Shown one piece after another: positions 9,650 to 19,264 of a DNA stretch of 64,000 bases. The notes beneath the pieces were generated by a model. It made no database searches. It saw nothing but the letters and a program-made list of their open reading frames with translations, and was not told the DNA's origin. The DNA is taken from positions 30,319-94,318 of the forward strand of contig NZ_JAWDIY010000021.1 in NCBI RefSeq assembly GCF_032380655.1, in the 5' to 3' direction. Source of the stretch: Diplocloster hominis (lineage in GTDB: Bacteria; Bacillota; Clostridia; Lachnospirales; Lachnospiraceae). Numbering within the stretch: position 1 is the first letter of the stretch; each line of letters starts with the position of its first letter. Position numbers and translations under genes: made by a program.

Positions 9650-9938
9650 AGGGAGGAGAGGAAAGCGGCAGGGCCTTGGGGGAAGCGGCTGCAAATCTCG
9701 TGGGGCCAAATCGCTTGAGGCCGGGCCTTAGAACGGATTACGCAGAAGAGGACGAAACCTCGCAGGACCCGGGGCACTGTCTGAGCCGCTTTCCGGCGAG
9801 TTTGCCCCGGGTCCTGCTAATCAGAGGTTTCGTCCTCTTCGGAGTTATCCGTTCTTAGGTCCGGCCGATGCGATTTGGCCCCACGAGATTTGCAGCCGCT
9901 TCCCCCAAGGCCCTGCCGCTTTCCTCTCCTCCCGGACC
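9648..9938. repeat. Long palindromic element LPE-2 (core family, forward)
   Basis: Outer arms of 64 bp are perfectly complementary (9651-9714 against the stretch ending 9933). Inside lies the core shared with LPE-3, -4 and -5: CTTAGAACGG, then a mismatched TTACGCA/GGAGTTA internal loop, a GAGGACGAAACCTC/GAGGTTTCGTCCTC helix, a one-sided TAATCA bulge, a GCAGGACCCGGGGCA helix, and a small terminal GCCG/CGGC hairpin. The left boundary is ATAACGCAGGG and the right GGACC. It fills the gap between the nhaC stop and the GDPD gene. No reading frame. Confidence 0.92.
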
Positions 9939-9952
9939 ACTATAATAAGTCC

Positions 9953-11467
9953 CTAATAATCTAGCGCTGCCCTATGCCTCGGCATTTTTTTGCCTACCTT
10001 CACATACAGGATAATCATTACTGCGAACAGAGCCACCATTGCGCTCAGCAGCCCGATCCATCCGTTCTGGGTAAAGCCGGCTAACAGGAATCCTAACAGA
10101 CAGCAGGCAGCAACTGTGAGCGCGTACGGAATCTGCGTGGATACGTGGTCGATATGCTTACACTGGGCACCTGCGGATGCCAGGATCGTGGTGTCGGAGA
10201 TCGGGGAGATGTGGTCGCCGCATACAGCACCGGAAAGCACCGCAGCTACGCTGACTACCAGCATGGAACTCTCACTGCCGAAGATCGCCACTGCGATAGG
10301 GATCAGGATACCAAAGGTTCCCCATGAGGTTCCGGTTGCGAAGGCAAGTCCCAGTGCAATCAGGAAGAACGCTGCCGGAAGGATCATTCCGATCATGGCG
10401 CTGCCGCCTACTACACTGCTGACATAGCCGCCGATGTTCAGATAGTCCTCACTGCATATCCCGGATAAGGACCATGCCAGACACAGGATCATAACCGCCG
10501 GTGTCATGGCTTTGAAGCCCTGTACAAAACTGTCGCAGAACTCCCGGAAGGTGATGATTTTCCGGGGCAGATACAGAATAAAGGTAAAGATCAGTGCGAA
10601 GAAAGAACCAATGACAAGGCTCTGCGCGGAAGAACAGTTGGCAAACGCGTCGATGAGCCCGGCTCCTTCAAAGAAACCGCCTGTATAGATCATCGCTGTG
10701 ATGCAGGCCACGATCAGAACCGCGATCGGCAATATCAGGTCCAGAACCTTTCCTTTGCCGACGATCTCCAGATCTTCCTGTGCTCCTTCTTCGGCATCCA
10801 GCTTACCGTTTAACGCTTTTTCATAGGAAGCCATTTTACCGAAATCCATCTTTGTAAAGATAATAAAAAGCATGAACGCGATCGTTAAAAGCGCATACAG
10901 GTTAAACGGAATCGTTTTAATGAACAAAGAAAAACCGTCGATGTTACTGCCCTCCGGGAGGGAAGACCCCACTGCCGCCGCCCAGCTGGAGATCGGCGCG
11001 ATGATACAGATCGGCGCCGCCGTCGCATCGATGATATAGGCAAGCTTGGCCCGGGTGATTTTATACTTGTCGGTCACCGGACGCATAACCGTTCCCACGG
11101 TCAGGCAGTTAAAATAATCGTCTACAAAGATCAGAGCTCCAAGAACTGTGGTGGCCAGCAGCGCGCCTTTCTTGGATTTAATTGACTTGATCGCCCAGTT
11201 TCCGTATGATCTGGACGCCCCGGATTTGGTAATCAGCGCTACCAGGATTCCCAGCAGAACCAGGAAGATCAGTATGTAGGCATTTCCGCCGATCTTATCG
11301 GACATGACCACGAACGTGGTCTCCACCGCTTTCACCGGATTGCCTCCTGCGAAAAGCAGGGCGCCGGATAAAATACCCAGCATTAAAGACATGTAAACCT
11401 CTTTTGTGATTAAAGCCAGAACAATAGCAATAATTGGCGGGAGCAAAGCCCAGAATGTAGCTGACAT
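9953..11467 (-). CDS. nhaC: NhaC-family Na+/H+ antiporter
   Basis: A protein of about 504 residues with about 12 hydrophobic segments. The NhaC-family signature GDHISPISDTTILAS is near residue 425, with FVDDYFNCLTVG near 140 and FATGTSWGTFGI near 380. Family members exchange Na+ for H+, or couple this to organic acids as in malate/lactate antiporters; the substrate is not resolvable here. The frame is open to 11548, but ATG at 11467 (MSATFWALLPP) has AGATAGGGGA upstream and starts the first membrane segment, so it is preferred. A leader hairpin (11509-11546) precedes it, and LPE-2 follows the stop immediately. Confidence 0.88.
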   Translation of the reverse strand: MSATFWALLPPIIAIVLALITKEVYMSLMLGILSGALLFAGGNPVKAVETTFVVMSDKIGGNAYILIFLVLLGILVALITKSGASRSYGNWAIKSIKSKKGALLATTVLGALIFVDDYFNCLTVGTVMRPVTDKYKITRAKLAYIIDATAAPICIIAPISSWAAAVGSSLPEGSNIDGFSLFIKTIPFNLYALLTIAFMLFIIFTKMDFGKMASYEKALNGKLDAEEGAQEDLEIVGKGKVLDLILPIAVLIVACITAMIYTGGFFEGAGLIDAFANCSSAQSLVIGSFFALIFTFILYLPRKIITFREFCDSFVQGFKAMTPAVMILCLAWSLSGICSEDYLNIGGYVSSVVGGSAMIGMILPAAFFLIALGLAFATGTSWGTFGILIPIAVAIFGSESSMLVVSVAAVLSGAVCGDHISPISDTTILASAGAQCKHIDHVSTQIPYALTVAACCLLGFLLAGFTQNGWIGLLSAMVALFAVMIILYVKVGKKMPRHRAALDY

Positions 11468-11508
11468 AACACTATCCCCTATCTCATGTATTTTTTCTCC
11501 TTGATTGC

Positions 11509-11546
11509 GGATAAACCCGAAGGCATAGCCGCCTGCGGGTTTATCC
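11509..11546 (-). promoter_or_regulatory. Leader hairpin upstream of nhaC
   Basis: GGATAAACCCG and CGGGTTTATCC (11 bp, perfect) are separated by 16 bases about 40 bases before the nhaC start. Between hairpin and gene lies AAGGAG followed at good spacing by ATGAGATAG, a two-codon open frame ending 13 bases before the nhaC ATG. It could act as a leader minigene or stabilise the mRNA. Confidence 0.45.
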
Positions 11547-11593
11547 ACAATATTCGAGTTTGTTCCTTTATCAGTTTACATTGAAATAGCAGT

Positions 11594-12526
11594 TTACGCA
11601 ACTGTATTGTCGTCTTTACTCGAAAATTGTACATTTTGCACAAAATATTTTTTCAAATCATTGGGGCCATCCAACACTTCCCGCCCCACGTAGAGGGAAC
11701 GGTCCTGCCTGGTTTTTACGGACCACTTCACCAGTGAGATTTTGCCCCCTGTCAGCTCCAGTGCCGTGATGCATCTGGGGTGAACACAGCTTCCGTCGTT
11801 AAAATACAGGGGTTCCCCGAATTTTGGCAGCACCGGGCGGTGGGTATGGCCGGCCACCAGCATATTCCCGCTTTTCTGCGCCCAGTGTACGAGCCTGCGC
11901 TCGGTCTTATTCTTTTTCCTGTAGTTTTTGGCGGCGCTGGTGGGATCGTTGACTCCCGCCGTTTCCACCGGCTTCCAGACATAGCGGACCAGGAATCTGG
12001 CCATCTTCCAAAGGGTATCATTCAGCCAGTCTCCCTGATGCCCGTGAGCCAGCAGGATTTTATCCTTCGTGGGCTCATATTGGAGCACCAGCCCCTCAAG
12101 CACCTGAATGTCCGGGAATAGCGGTGCCAGACACTGCTGGTCCGTGCACCGGTACTGGGAACAGGTCCGGCCCACATACCGGGGAGACTGTTTGACCCGG
12201 TCATGGTTCCCGTACAGCATAAAGAAACGGTGCTCATAGTAGAATTTGGACATGAGCCAGAATACATTGCTGTGGATATCGATGATCTGTGTCAAATCCC
12301 GGCATTCCCACAACTCATCCCCGTCTCCCAGTTCAATATAAATATATCCCTGCTCATAATAATAGCGCAGGGCTGCAAAATACATATTTTGATTTTTCAG
12401 GAAATTATCCCCCCAGTTGCCCATCCCCCTGTGACAGTCACTCATCAGCACTATTTTTGAATGGTCATCAAAGGGCAGGACCGGAGATTTTTCCCATAGT
12501 CTCGACAATTTTGCTGCTGTGGACAT
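11594..12526 (-). CDS. Calcineurin-like metallophosphoesterase
   Basis: A 310-residue protein with the metallophosphoesterase motifs in order: SDCHRG (about 30), GDGDE (about 68), YGNHD (about 100), AHGHQGD (about 160) and AGHTHRP (about 220), which bind two metal ions. The arrangement resembles UDP-2,3-diacylglucosamine pyrophosphatase-like phosphoesterases, but a Gram-positive would not make lipid A, so the substrate is open. ATG at 12526 follows GGAGTGA. The gap to the upstream DUF4474-like gene (about 110 bp) holds two copies of ACCTCAGCCTGTT and no clear terminator, so co-transcription is possible. Confidence 0.85.
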   Translation of the reverse strand: MSTAAKLSRLWEKSPVLPFDDHSKIVLMSDCHRGMGNWGDNFLKNQNMYFAALRYYYEQGYIYIELGDGDELWECRDLTQIIDIHSNVFWLMSKFYYEHRFFMLYGNHDRVKQSPRYVGRTCSQYRCTDQQCLAPLFPDIQVLEGLVLQYEPTKDKILLAHGHQGDWLNDTLWKMARFLVRYVWKPVETAGVNDPTSAAKNYRKKNKTERRLVHWAQKSGNMLVAGHTHRPVLPKFGEPLYFNDGSCVHPRCITALELTGGKISLVKWSVKTRQDRSLYVGREVLDGPNDLKKYFVQNVQFSSKDDNTVA

Positions 12527-12634
12527 TTTTGTTCACTCCTGTCCGTTCCGTTATTGTCCTCTGTCTGTTCCTTTCAGACCTCAGCCTGTTTTTACAAACC
12601 TCAGCCTGTTCTGTCAGGGTTCTCTTTGTCCGGT

Positions 12635-13573
12635 CTATTCACCGTTCTGATAGAACCGGATGTTAGCGTATTCCCGGTAGCGCTCTCTGCTCTGTCCCAG
12701 CCGGATCACCGTGCGGAATACATTCGGCAGGAATGCCCGCAGATAGCATAATTTATCCGGCGTCCAGCCAAAATTTCTGGTGAGATACCGGTATATCCGG
12801 ACATACAGACGGTTATGCCGCTGTGTGATATGGGCTCCCTCCACCGTCCTGGTCACAGGCTGGCGGGTATGGGGCTGACGGAATTTGACAAACATGGTCC
12901 GGTATCCGGCCACGATCTCCGACTGCGTATACCCGGCCTCAAAAAGCGCTTCCTGGAACGCTTCGCACATCCCGGCATCCGGAAAGGTGATCTTGATATC
13001 CATAGTCAATTCCGAGGGTTCCGAGAACATACCCAGTTTAAACGCGGACAGCCGCCAGTGCAGCCCTTTCCGATAGCAGAGTACCTCCCCTCTGCGTTTC
13101 AGGTAATAGGCGATATACAGCCGGTCTTCATCGGATACGCTTTTGTAGAAGGTCCCCTGGAACTCTCCCGGCACAAAGACATCTTCCTCCTGTGTGCAGA
13201 AAATCCCCACTTCCGCTCCGGTGCACATGCCGTACTGGCCCTTCCAGAATTCGATCAGCCACCGTTTCTCCCCATATGTAAACGTGATAGGCTCGCAGTC
13301 ATATTCCATTCCTGCCATGTAAGCGGCTTCGTCGTAGATCTTACAGTATCCCGCTTCCCGCTGCCATGCATCCATCCTCCCGTAGAAGATATCCTGGTTA
13401 TAGTCGTAGGCAAAACCAACTCCCAGAAGCTCCCGGTCTAATTCTCTTAATTTCTCATCCGATCCCCGCTCTTTTATCTTCCTGAGAAGTTTTCGCCTGC
13501 GGACCACACAGATAATCCACAGAGCCGCCAGAACCACCAGCCCCCCTGATACGTACCAAAATTCTCTCGGCAT
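12635..13573 (-). CDS. DUF4474-like membrane-anchored protein
   Basis: About 312 residues. One N-terminal membrane segment (WYVSGGLVVLAALWIICVV) is followed by a basic RRRKLLRKIK stretch, then a soluble domain with YDYNQDIFYGRMDAWQRE, MEYDCEPITFTYGEKRW and EFWKGQYGMCTGAEVG, which I recognise as the DUF4474 pattern of Lachnospiraceae proteins of unknown function. The frame opens at 13594, but ATG at 13573 has GAAAAGGGTG upstream and is preferred. A TATAAT-like -10 lies about 30 bases upstream with a weak -35. No biochemical role can be assigned. Confidence 0.7.
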   Translation of the reverse strand: MPREFWYVSGGLVVLAALWIICVVRRRKLLRKIKERGSDEKLRELDRELLGVGFAYDYNQDIFYGRMDAWQREAGYCKIYDEAAYMAGMEYDCEPITFTYGEKRWLIEFWKGQYGMCTGAEVGIFCTQEEDVFVPGEFQGTFYKSVSDEDRLYIAYYLKRRGEVLCYRKGLHWRLSAFKLGMFSEPSELTMDIKITFPDAGMCEAFQEALFEAGYTQSEIVAGYRTMFVKFRQPHTRQPVTRTVEGAHITQRHNRLYVRIYRYLTRNFGWTPDKLCYLRAFLPNVFRTVIRLGQSRERYREYANIRFYQNGE

Positions 13574-13738
13574 ATTTGCACCCTTTTCATACACTCACTT
13601 CATATTATAGTATGATAAAAGCCGTATTTTGCTACCCGCTCCAGTCATCTCCTTTAAAAATATACGTGAGTACCGCTTATAAAACTCCCTGCCTGAGGCA
13701 GCTTTCTTATACCGGAGTCCTGATATTTACGAAATCAC

Positions 13739-13851
13739 AAAGATGTCCCAAAAACACAGTCTGTCCTCACGGCCTGATCCGGTTTCACAGCAGGGACGGC
13801 AGCTGCTAAGCCGGAATTCATAAGAGCAGTCTGTGCTTTTGGGACATCTTT
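13739..13851. repeat. Inverted repeat between regulator and DUF4474-like gene
   Basis: Arms of 21 bp (13739-13759 and 13831-13851) pair with one mismatch: AAAGATGTCCCAAAA against TTTTGGGACATCTTT plus an outer-loop CACAG/CTGTG. The loop is about 71 bp. It may terminate the regulator mRNA. The TTTGGGACAT part is shared with the 21-bp repeats at 40370-40443. Confidence 0.7.
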
Positions 13852-13902
13852 CCCATTACCACGAACTTATTCTTCTCTATTCTGTTGTTTTATTGCCCGC
13901 AA

Positions 13903-15450
13903 TCACTTTTTCCGATACTCCTTTGGGCTCATGCCGGTGGAAGCTTTGAATACTCTGCTGAAATAATGCTGATCCGTATACCCGACCATATTACAGACAT
14001 CGTTGACACTGAGATTCGGTTTCTCCTTCATGATCTTCTGCGCGGCGCCGATCCGCTTCTCCGTCAGGTATTTTATCATGGAGACGCCTTTCATTTCCCG
14101 GAACAGCCTGGATACATAGGTATAGTTATAGTTAAATTTCTCCGCCACTTCCTCCACACTGTTAATGACCATAAAATTCTTATCCACATATTCCAGGACC
14201 TCCTCTCTGGCTTTCTGGGATGTACTCCGGTCCAGCCGGTCCTGAAGATAAAACGTGACGCTCTCCAAAAATGCATTCTGTATCTCCTGTGTCCCGCCGG
14301 CGATGCTTAAGATGGAATAAAACTTTTCCTTCGCTTTTTCGGCGCCAGCCTGGTCCTCGATATTCAGACTGCTCTCCAGCATTTTATAAACATCATGCAC
14401 GATCTTAACCAGCTGCTTTTGCGTACAGCCGCATTCCAATACATAGGACATAATATTCATCAGTTCTTCCAGCAGGATGTTATAATTGTCCATCTTAAAC
14501 AGGACTTTTATATTATTCTGGAGCCGGAGGCTGGCGGCGTCATATAATTCCATCTCAGACGGCACGGACTCCATCTGTTCCAGTACAAAGATCTGTTCCC
14601 TGGCAGGCACTACCCAAGTTTCCAGAAGATTTCTGATCCGATGGGTATAATTCCAGATATCCTCCCGCTTTACCTGTTTTTCACGATAGCAGAGATGAAA
14701 TTTCATACCGGGATATTGGCTATGGATTCTCCCGCACAGAACTTCGGCGATCTGCTCCATATCCAATTGCTGTTCATTGGAAGCGGTCAGGACAATATTT
14801 TTAAAATTACAGGGATTCCCGTCTGCGATCATCCACTCCGGTGACCCTGACGGAAGGTCTTCCAGGATCTCTTCCCACTTCACTCCTCCCCCGCTGTCCA
14901 GGGATGCCGCATAAAACTCTGCCAGCGAATCGCTGGCTTGGGAACAGCACAGATTGTAAAAGCAGATTCCCAGAACATAATATCCGCTGTTAACGTCTGG
15001 TTCCTGCGCAACGTCCTGCATGGAGTTATGCCCGGACATCCGTACCTGGGGAAAGGTTCTCCTTTTGGATTCCTCTAATTTGGCCCGGATCTCTTCCATT
15101 ACTTCCAGGAGGTCTTCCTCAACCAGCGGCTTGACAAGGTAATAGGAAACGCCATAGCGCATGGCCTGCTTAGCGAAAGAAAAATCGCTGTACCCGCTCA
15201 GCAGCACCACATGGATGTCGGGCGCTTTTTTCCGCAGTTCCCGCGCCAGCTCTATCCCGTCCATTTTCGGCATCTTGATATCGCTGAATATCACATGGGG
15301 ATGGTACTTTTCCACCAGTTCCAGCGCCTTTTCCCCATCGTTGGCCGTCGCTATGACCTCACAGTCCTCTACCGTTCTCTCGATCTTCGAAACGATACTG
15401 GACAGAATCCTCTGCTCATCCTCCGCAACGACAATCCTAAGTCTTGCCAT
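13903..15450 (-). CDS. AraC-type response regulator (YesN-like)
   Basis: About 515 residues: receiver domain at 1-120 (VVAEDEQ, phospho-acceptor D in VIFSDIKMPKMDG, K in YYLVKPL), a long middle region, and a C-terminal AraC helix-turn-helix pair (about 415-515; NFMVINSVEEVAEKFNYN, VGYTDQHYFSRVFKASTGMSPKEYRK). The ATG at 15450 with AGGGGGAT upstream is preferred over 15471. It follows the histidine kinase by about 75 bp and closes the sugar ABC operon, so it most likely activates that operon or the neighbouring glycosidase-like gene in response to a saccharide. Confidence 0.9.
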   Translation of the reverse strand: MARLRIVVAEDEQRILSSIVSKIERTVEDCEVIATANDGEKALELVEKYHPHVIFSDIKMPKMDGIELARELRKKAPDIHVVLLSGYSDFSFAKQAMRYGVSYYLVKPLVEEDLLEVMEEIRAKLEESKRRTFPQVRMSGHNSMQDVAQEPDVNSGYYVLGICFYNLCCSQASDSLAEFYAASLDSGGGVKWEEILEDLPSGSPEWMIADGNPCNFKNIVLTASNEQQLDMEQIAEVLCGRIHSQYPGMKFHLCYREKQVKREDIWNYTHRIRNLLETWVVPAREQIFVLEQMESVPSEMELYDAASLRLQNNIKVLFKMDNYNILLEELMNIMSYVLECGCTQKQLVKIVHDVYKMLESSLNIEDQAGAEKAKEKFYSILSIAGGTQEIQNAFLESVTFYLQDRLDRSTSQKAREEVLEYVDKNFMVINSVEEVAEKFNYNYTYVSRLFREMKGVSMIKYLTEKRIGAAQKIMKEKPNLSVNDVCNMVGYTDQHYFSRVFKASTGMSPKEYRKK

Positions 15451-15526
15451 GTCAGCTTCATCCCCCTGCATTCTTGTTTTGTCTTTCTGTCCTCTTTTTC
15501 CGGCTGCATTCCTTTATAGACGTTCC

Positions 15527-17332
15527 CTATGACTTGCCGTCCAGGCCGCTTAATCTGCCGCCGCACTCGATCCGGCCTCCGATGACAATCCGGCCGCCTT
15601 CGACTCCGTCGGACCGGTTCCCGATCCAAAACAGCATGTCATCGCCGTAGAACATATGAAGCCTGGCGTATATATTCGCAAGACCCATACCGTCAATCTG
15701 CATCGTGGAGAATTCATGATGCTCCACCAGCTCCCGGCAGTGATCCATGATTTCCCGAATTCTCTCCTCAGAAAAGCCTATCCCGTTGTCCTCAATGGTA
15801 ATCCGGAACCGGTTCTCTTCCATCTCACCCGAGATCCGGACCGTGCAGTCCAGCCGGTCGCTGTATTTCAGACTATTTTCCACCAGCGGCTGAACCACCA
15901 GCTTCGGGACGATGATCTGCATCATGGGCAGCGGAATATCATAATGCACCGCGGTCTCGGGAAACCGCTCTTTCATAATATCCACGTAATCTCGGACGTG
16001 CCTGATTTCCTTTGAGAGCTTCACCCCATGCGCGTCCTCGCTGGAAATATAGCGCAGCATATGCATCAAATGGCTGCATACCGTCGCCACTTCATAGTTC
16101 TGCTTTTCCTCAGCCATAGCCGATATGGTCATCAGGGTATTATATAGGAAATGGGGCTGCATCTGGGCCTGCAGCGCCAGCATGGTCGACTGTAGTTCAT
16201 AGGCCCGCAGGCTGATCGTCTCATCCATAGAGGTCCGCAATTTTTTCTGCATCAGGACAATCGTATCAGACAATATATTCAGTTCTTTGATATCGGTTTT
16301 CACCGGCTCATAGGTAATCCAGTGATCCCCGTCAAAATCCACTTTTTCTATTTTACCGCTCATAGTCTTAACCGGATCGGTAATGCGAACGGAAATCCGG
16401 TATGTAATCATCAGGGAACCAAACAGCAGCAGCAGGAATCCGATAAATACAATGATCAGATAGCTTATGACAGGCCGGTAAGCTTTTGCTATGCTGATAC
16501 TTCCCACAATATATACGCTGGAATTCATCACCGGCTGGATCTGTACCTCGATTCCGTTTTTCGTATATTTTTCTTTTACGACCAGACCATTTTCCCTGCG
16601 GACTTTAACATCGGTCTGATCCTCCCCGTATAAAACACTGCCGTTTGCTGTGTAAACCGTAATATTCAGATCCTCGCTGCGAACGATATTATCCATCATA
16701 TCCTTAAAACGGGTGTACGGCACTTCGATATCGAGAATTGCGCTGGGAGCATAACTGGGCATGTTTTTGTTCATATCCCTCTGCAGGGAGATCACGGGGA
16801 CCAGATCATTCTTATAATAGGGATTCTGCGTATTGATCTCTTTTAACATATCGCTTTCATTCATTTTACAGATTTTAAGATTTCCAAGCCCGATCGGCGT
16901 GAACGCAAGCCTGTCACTATTCTCCCGCTCACTTATAAAATAATTGCTGCCCATCCAGATATATTTATTATCCCTCAGCTGAACCGCGACCCGGTAATCT
17001 TTCACGATCATTTTATAGCCGAGGAGATAGAGCTTGGTAAAGTAATCGTTCACCGGTTCTCCCGCATCATAAGCGTTGGGCAGCTCTTCCGTTACTATTT
17101 TTTTAAATTCCTCCGAATTGCACAGATTGTTGGAAAAGGTGCGCATCTGCTCAAAAAAGCTGTCAACTTCCTTTACAACCGTGTCATAAGCTGTCCTTTG
17201 CGCCAACTCCACTTTATCATTGATATCTTTTCCTATATAAATCATCAGGCTGATGATGACCAGTGAGAAAAACAGGCTGATCATGATTGCAAAGGAACGG
17301 AATAATCTTGAAGAAATGGAAGAGCCATTCAT
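15527..17332 (-). CDS. Sensor histidine kinase (YesM-like)
   Basis: 601 residues. A membrane segment near 12-35, an extracellular sensor region of about 240 residues, and a second membrane segment (about 278-305) followed by HAMP. Then the HisK domain with the phospho-accepting His in QAQMQPHFLYNTL (about 395), an N box (LVVQPLVENSLKYS) and a G box (ITIEDNGIGFSEE). This layout is typical of two-component kinases that sense extracellular sugars in Clostridia and Bacilli. It lies 118 bp after the MalG-type permease gene, so binding protein, permeases, kinase and regulator form one minus-strand operon. Confidence 0.9.
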   Translation of the reverse strand: MNGSSISSRLFRSFAIMISLFFSLVIISLMIYIGKDINDKVELAQRTAYDTVVKEVDSFFEQMRTFSNNLCNSEEFKKIVTEELPNAYDAGEPVNDYFTKLYLLGYKMIVKDYRVAVQLRDNKYIWMGSNYFISERENSDRLAFTPIGLGNLKICKMNESDMLKEINTQNPYYKNDLVPVISLQRDMNKNMPSYAPSAILDIEVPYTRFKDMMDNIVRSEDLNITVYTANGSVLYGEDQTDVKVRRENGLVVKEKYTKNGIEVQIQPVMNSSVYIVGSISIAKAYRPVISYLIIVFIGFLLLLFGSLMITYRISVRITDPVKTMSGKIEKVDFDGDHWITYEPVKTDIKELNILSDTIVLMQKKLRTSMDETISLRAYELQSTMLALQAQMQPHFLYNTLMTISAMAEEKQNYEVATVCSHLMHMLRYISSEDAHGVKLSKEIRHVRDYVDIMKERFPETAVHYDIPLPMMQIIVPKLVVQPLVENSLKYSDRLDCTVRISGEMEENRFRITIEDNGIGFSEERIREIMDHCRELVEHHEFSTMQIDGMGLANIYARLHMFYGDDMLFWIGNRSDGVEGGRIVIGGRIECGGRLSGLDGKS

Positions 17333-17450
17333 AGCGTTATCTCCTGGTCAACATGGATCGTTTTACCTATATATTACATTAATCTATACTTATTTGCCAG
17401 TGCATCCTAGTACAATTGAAATTACAAAACAGTCCTTTATTCTTTTCCAC

Positions 17451-18278
17451 TCAGCCCTTCACTGCTCCTGCGACCATCCCGGATATAATATATTTCTGCC
17501 CGCATATATAGACCGCCAGTACCGGCACGATCGCATACAGGATTGTCACACTAACCAGATTCCAGCTGGCCGTGAAAGTCCCGTAGAAATTATAGACCTG
17601 CTGCACCACCACCGCCTTGTCGGGGTCCGGCAGCATATACAGAGGGATCGTGAATTCATTCCAGCAGTTCAGAAAGTTAATCATAATTACCGTAACCGTA
17701 ACCGGCTTCAGCATCGGGAAGATCACCTGGAAAAAGATCCGCAGCGCGCCGGCGCCGTCCACGATGGCAGCCTCATCCAGCTCTTTCGGGATAGAATTCA
17801 AAAATCCATAAAACAGAAACACACTTAACGGTAAAATCAGGGCAGTGTATACAAGAACCACACCCAGCTGAGTGTTATATATGCCTAACATCCGGGTTAC
17901 CTTTACCACGGTTACCATGCTGATCGGAAACATCAGACCCAGGGCAAAATAGGTATAGATTGCCAGATTCCCTTTTGTTTTCCTGCGGGCCAGCACATAG
18001 GCGCACATGGATGCGCACAGAACGCTGATCAGTACAGGAAAGACACTCACAATCAGGCTGTTGACATAAGAGCGCAGGATATTCCCCACCCTCCACACCT
18101 CACCAAAATTCTCCCAGTGCAATTCTGACGGAGGCGCAATACTCATATTGATCGCCTCGTTACTTGTTTTCAGAGCGTTAAACAGGATTACAACAATCGG
18201 TATCAGAATCAGGAGGGACAAAACCCAAGCGAATATTTCCTTGCCGATATTCCAGATCGTGCGTTTATTTGTCACCAT
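17451..18278 (-). CDS. Sugar ABC transporter permease, MalG type
   Basis: 275 residues, six predicted membrane segments. The EAA loop that docks the ATPase is visible (PKELDEAAIVDGAGALRIFFQVIFP, about 175-200, in two stretches). Start ATG at 18278 has GAGGAGGG upstream. It is 14 bp behind the MalF-type permease. No ATPase gene is in the locus, so it probably uses a shared MsiK-type ATPase encoded elsewhere, as is usual for this CUT1 family. Confidence 0.92.
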   Translation of the reverse strand: MVTNKRTIWNIGKEIFAWVLSLLILIPIVVILFNALKTSNEAINMSIAPPSELHWENFGEVWRVGNILRSYVNSLIVSVFPVLISVLCASMCAYVLARRKTKGNLAIYTYFALGLMFPISMVTVVKVTRMLGIYNTQLGVVLVYTALILPLSVFLFYGFLNSIPKELDEAAIVDGAGALRIFFQVIFPMLKPVTVTVIMINFLNCWNEFTIPLYMLPDPDKAVVVQQVYNFYGTFTASWNLVSVTILYAIVPVLAVYICGQKYIISGMVAGAVKG

Positions 18279-18292
18279 AAGTGTTCCCTCCT

Positions 18293-19168
18293 CTAAGAAT
18301 CAAAATCTTTGTTGGTCAGCTTCAGCGCGATCAGGCCGAAAGCCGCCGTAATGAGAAACATCACCACGCCGTAGGCGGATGACATGCCATACATCCTCTT
18401 GCCGAACTCCTTGAATACCATGGTGTTGATCAATTCCGTGGAGCCGTTGGGACCCCCGCCGGTCAGCACATAGACGATATCGAAGGCTTTCAGTCCCTGG
18501 GAAAGATTCAGCAGCAGGTTAATGGAAATCGAGGGGAGCATCCGCGGAAGGGTAATAAAGCGCAGTTTCTGGAAAGCGGTGGCACCGTCTATGGAAGCCG
18601 CCTCGTAAAAGGATTGGTCGATCAGCTGCAGCCCCGCCAGATAGATCACCATATTAAAACCGGTCTGCCGCCATACTTCCACGAACATGACGGAGCCGAA
18701 TGCGGACCCGGAGGTTGTAAGCCACGGCTTGACCAGGTTCTCAAGTCCGACCGCACCCAGAAGCTGATTGAAGAATCCGCTGGTCATTAACAGGGAGCCA
18801 AAGATCAGTCCGATGATCAGCGGGGAAAGCATGCTGGGCATAAAGTATACCGCTCTCAACGCATGCCGGCTCTTCAGCCCTTCGTTAAACAGCAGAGCCA
18901 GTGTAAAACCGATCACATTTTTCAGTACCGTGGTGACCAGTCCGAATTCTATGGTCCGCGTGATCACGGAGGTCAGCTCGGGATTGGAAAATATTTTTTT
19001 AAAATTATCAAGCCCGATAAAATGTGCCACTTCCCCGGTGATCTTAATCGCATTCCAGTCTGTCAGGGAATAATAAAAGTTCAGAACCACCGGAAAGATG
19101 AACAACAGGGAATATAGGACAATGGCGGGAAGGCTGAACCCCCAGTGATATATTTTTTTATTTATCAA
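18293..19168 (-). CDS. Sugar ABC transporter permease, MalF type
   Basis: About 291 residues with six membrane segments and an EAA loop (FYEAASIDGATAFQKLRFITLP, about 185-205, shown in part). The frame opens with GTG at 19177, but GGAG sits directly against it. A TTG at 19168 (MINKKIYHW) is seven bases from GGAG and is the more plausible start. It partners with the downstream MalG-type protein. An intercistronic hairpin (19191-19220) separates it from the binding-protein gene. Confidence 0.9.
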   Translation of the reverse strand: MINKKIYHWGFSLPAIVLYSLLFIFPVVLNFYYSLTDWNAIKITGEVAHFIGLDNFKKIFSNPELTSVITRTIEFGLVTTVLKNVIGFTLALLFNEGLKSRHALRAVYFMPSMLSPLIIGLIFGSLLMTSGFFNQLLGAVGLENLVKPWLTTSGSAFGSVMFVEVWRQTGFNMVIYLAGLQLIDQSFYEAASIDGATAFQKLRFITLPRMLPSISINLLLNLSQGLKAFDIVYVLTGGGPNGSTELINTMVFKEFGKRMYGMSSAYGVVMFLITAAFGLIALKLTNKDFDS

Positions 19169-19190
19169 AGTAATCACTCCAAAAGCAGGA

Positions 19191-19220
19191 GGGGCGGCAG
19201 GTTTTTACGCTTGCCGCCCC
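19191..19220 (-). promoter_or_regulatory. Intercistronic hairpin after the binding-protein gene
   Basis: GGGGCGGCA pairs perfectly with TGCCGCCCC over a 12-base loop, 45 bases after the binding-protein stop and just before the permease SD. No T-run follows in the minus direction. Such hairpins often stabilise the upstream mRNA so the binding protein is made in excess over the permeases; this is inference. Confidence 0.6.
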
Positions 19221-19264
19221 AACTCTGTTATTTTTTTTGCTATGAACACTTAGCGGCTGTTTTT

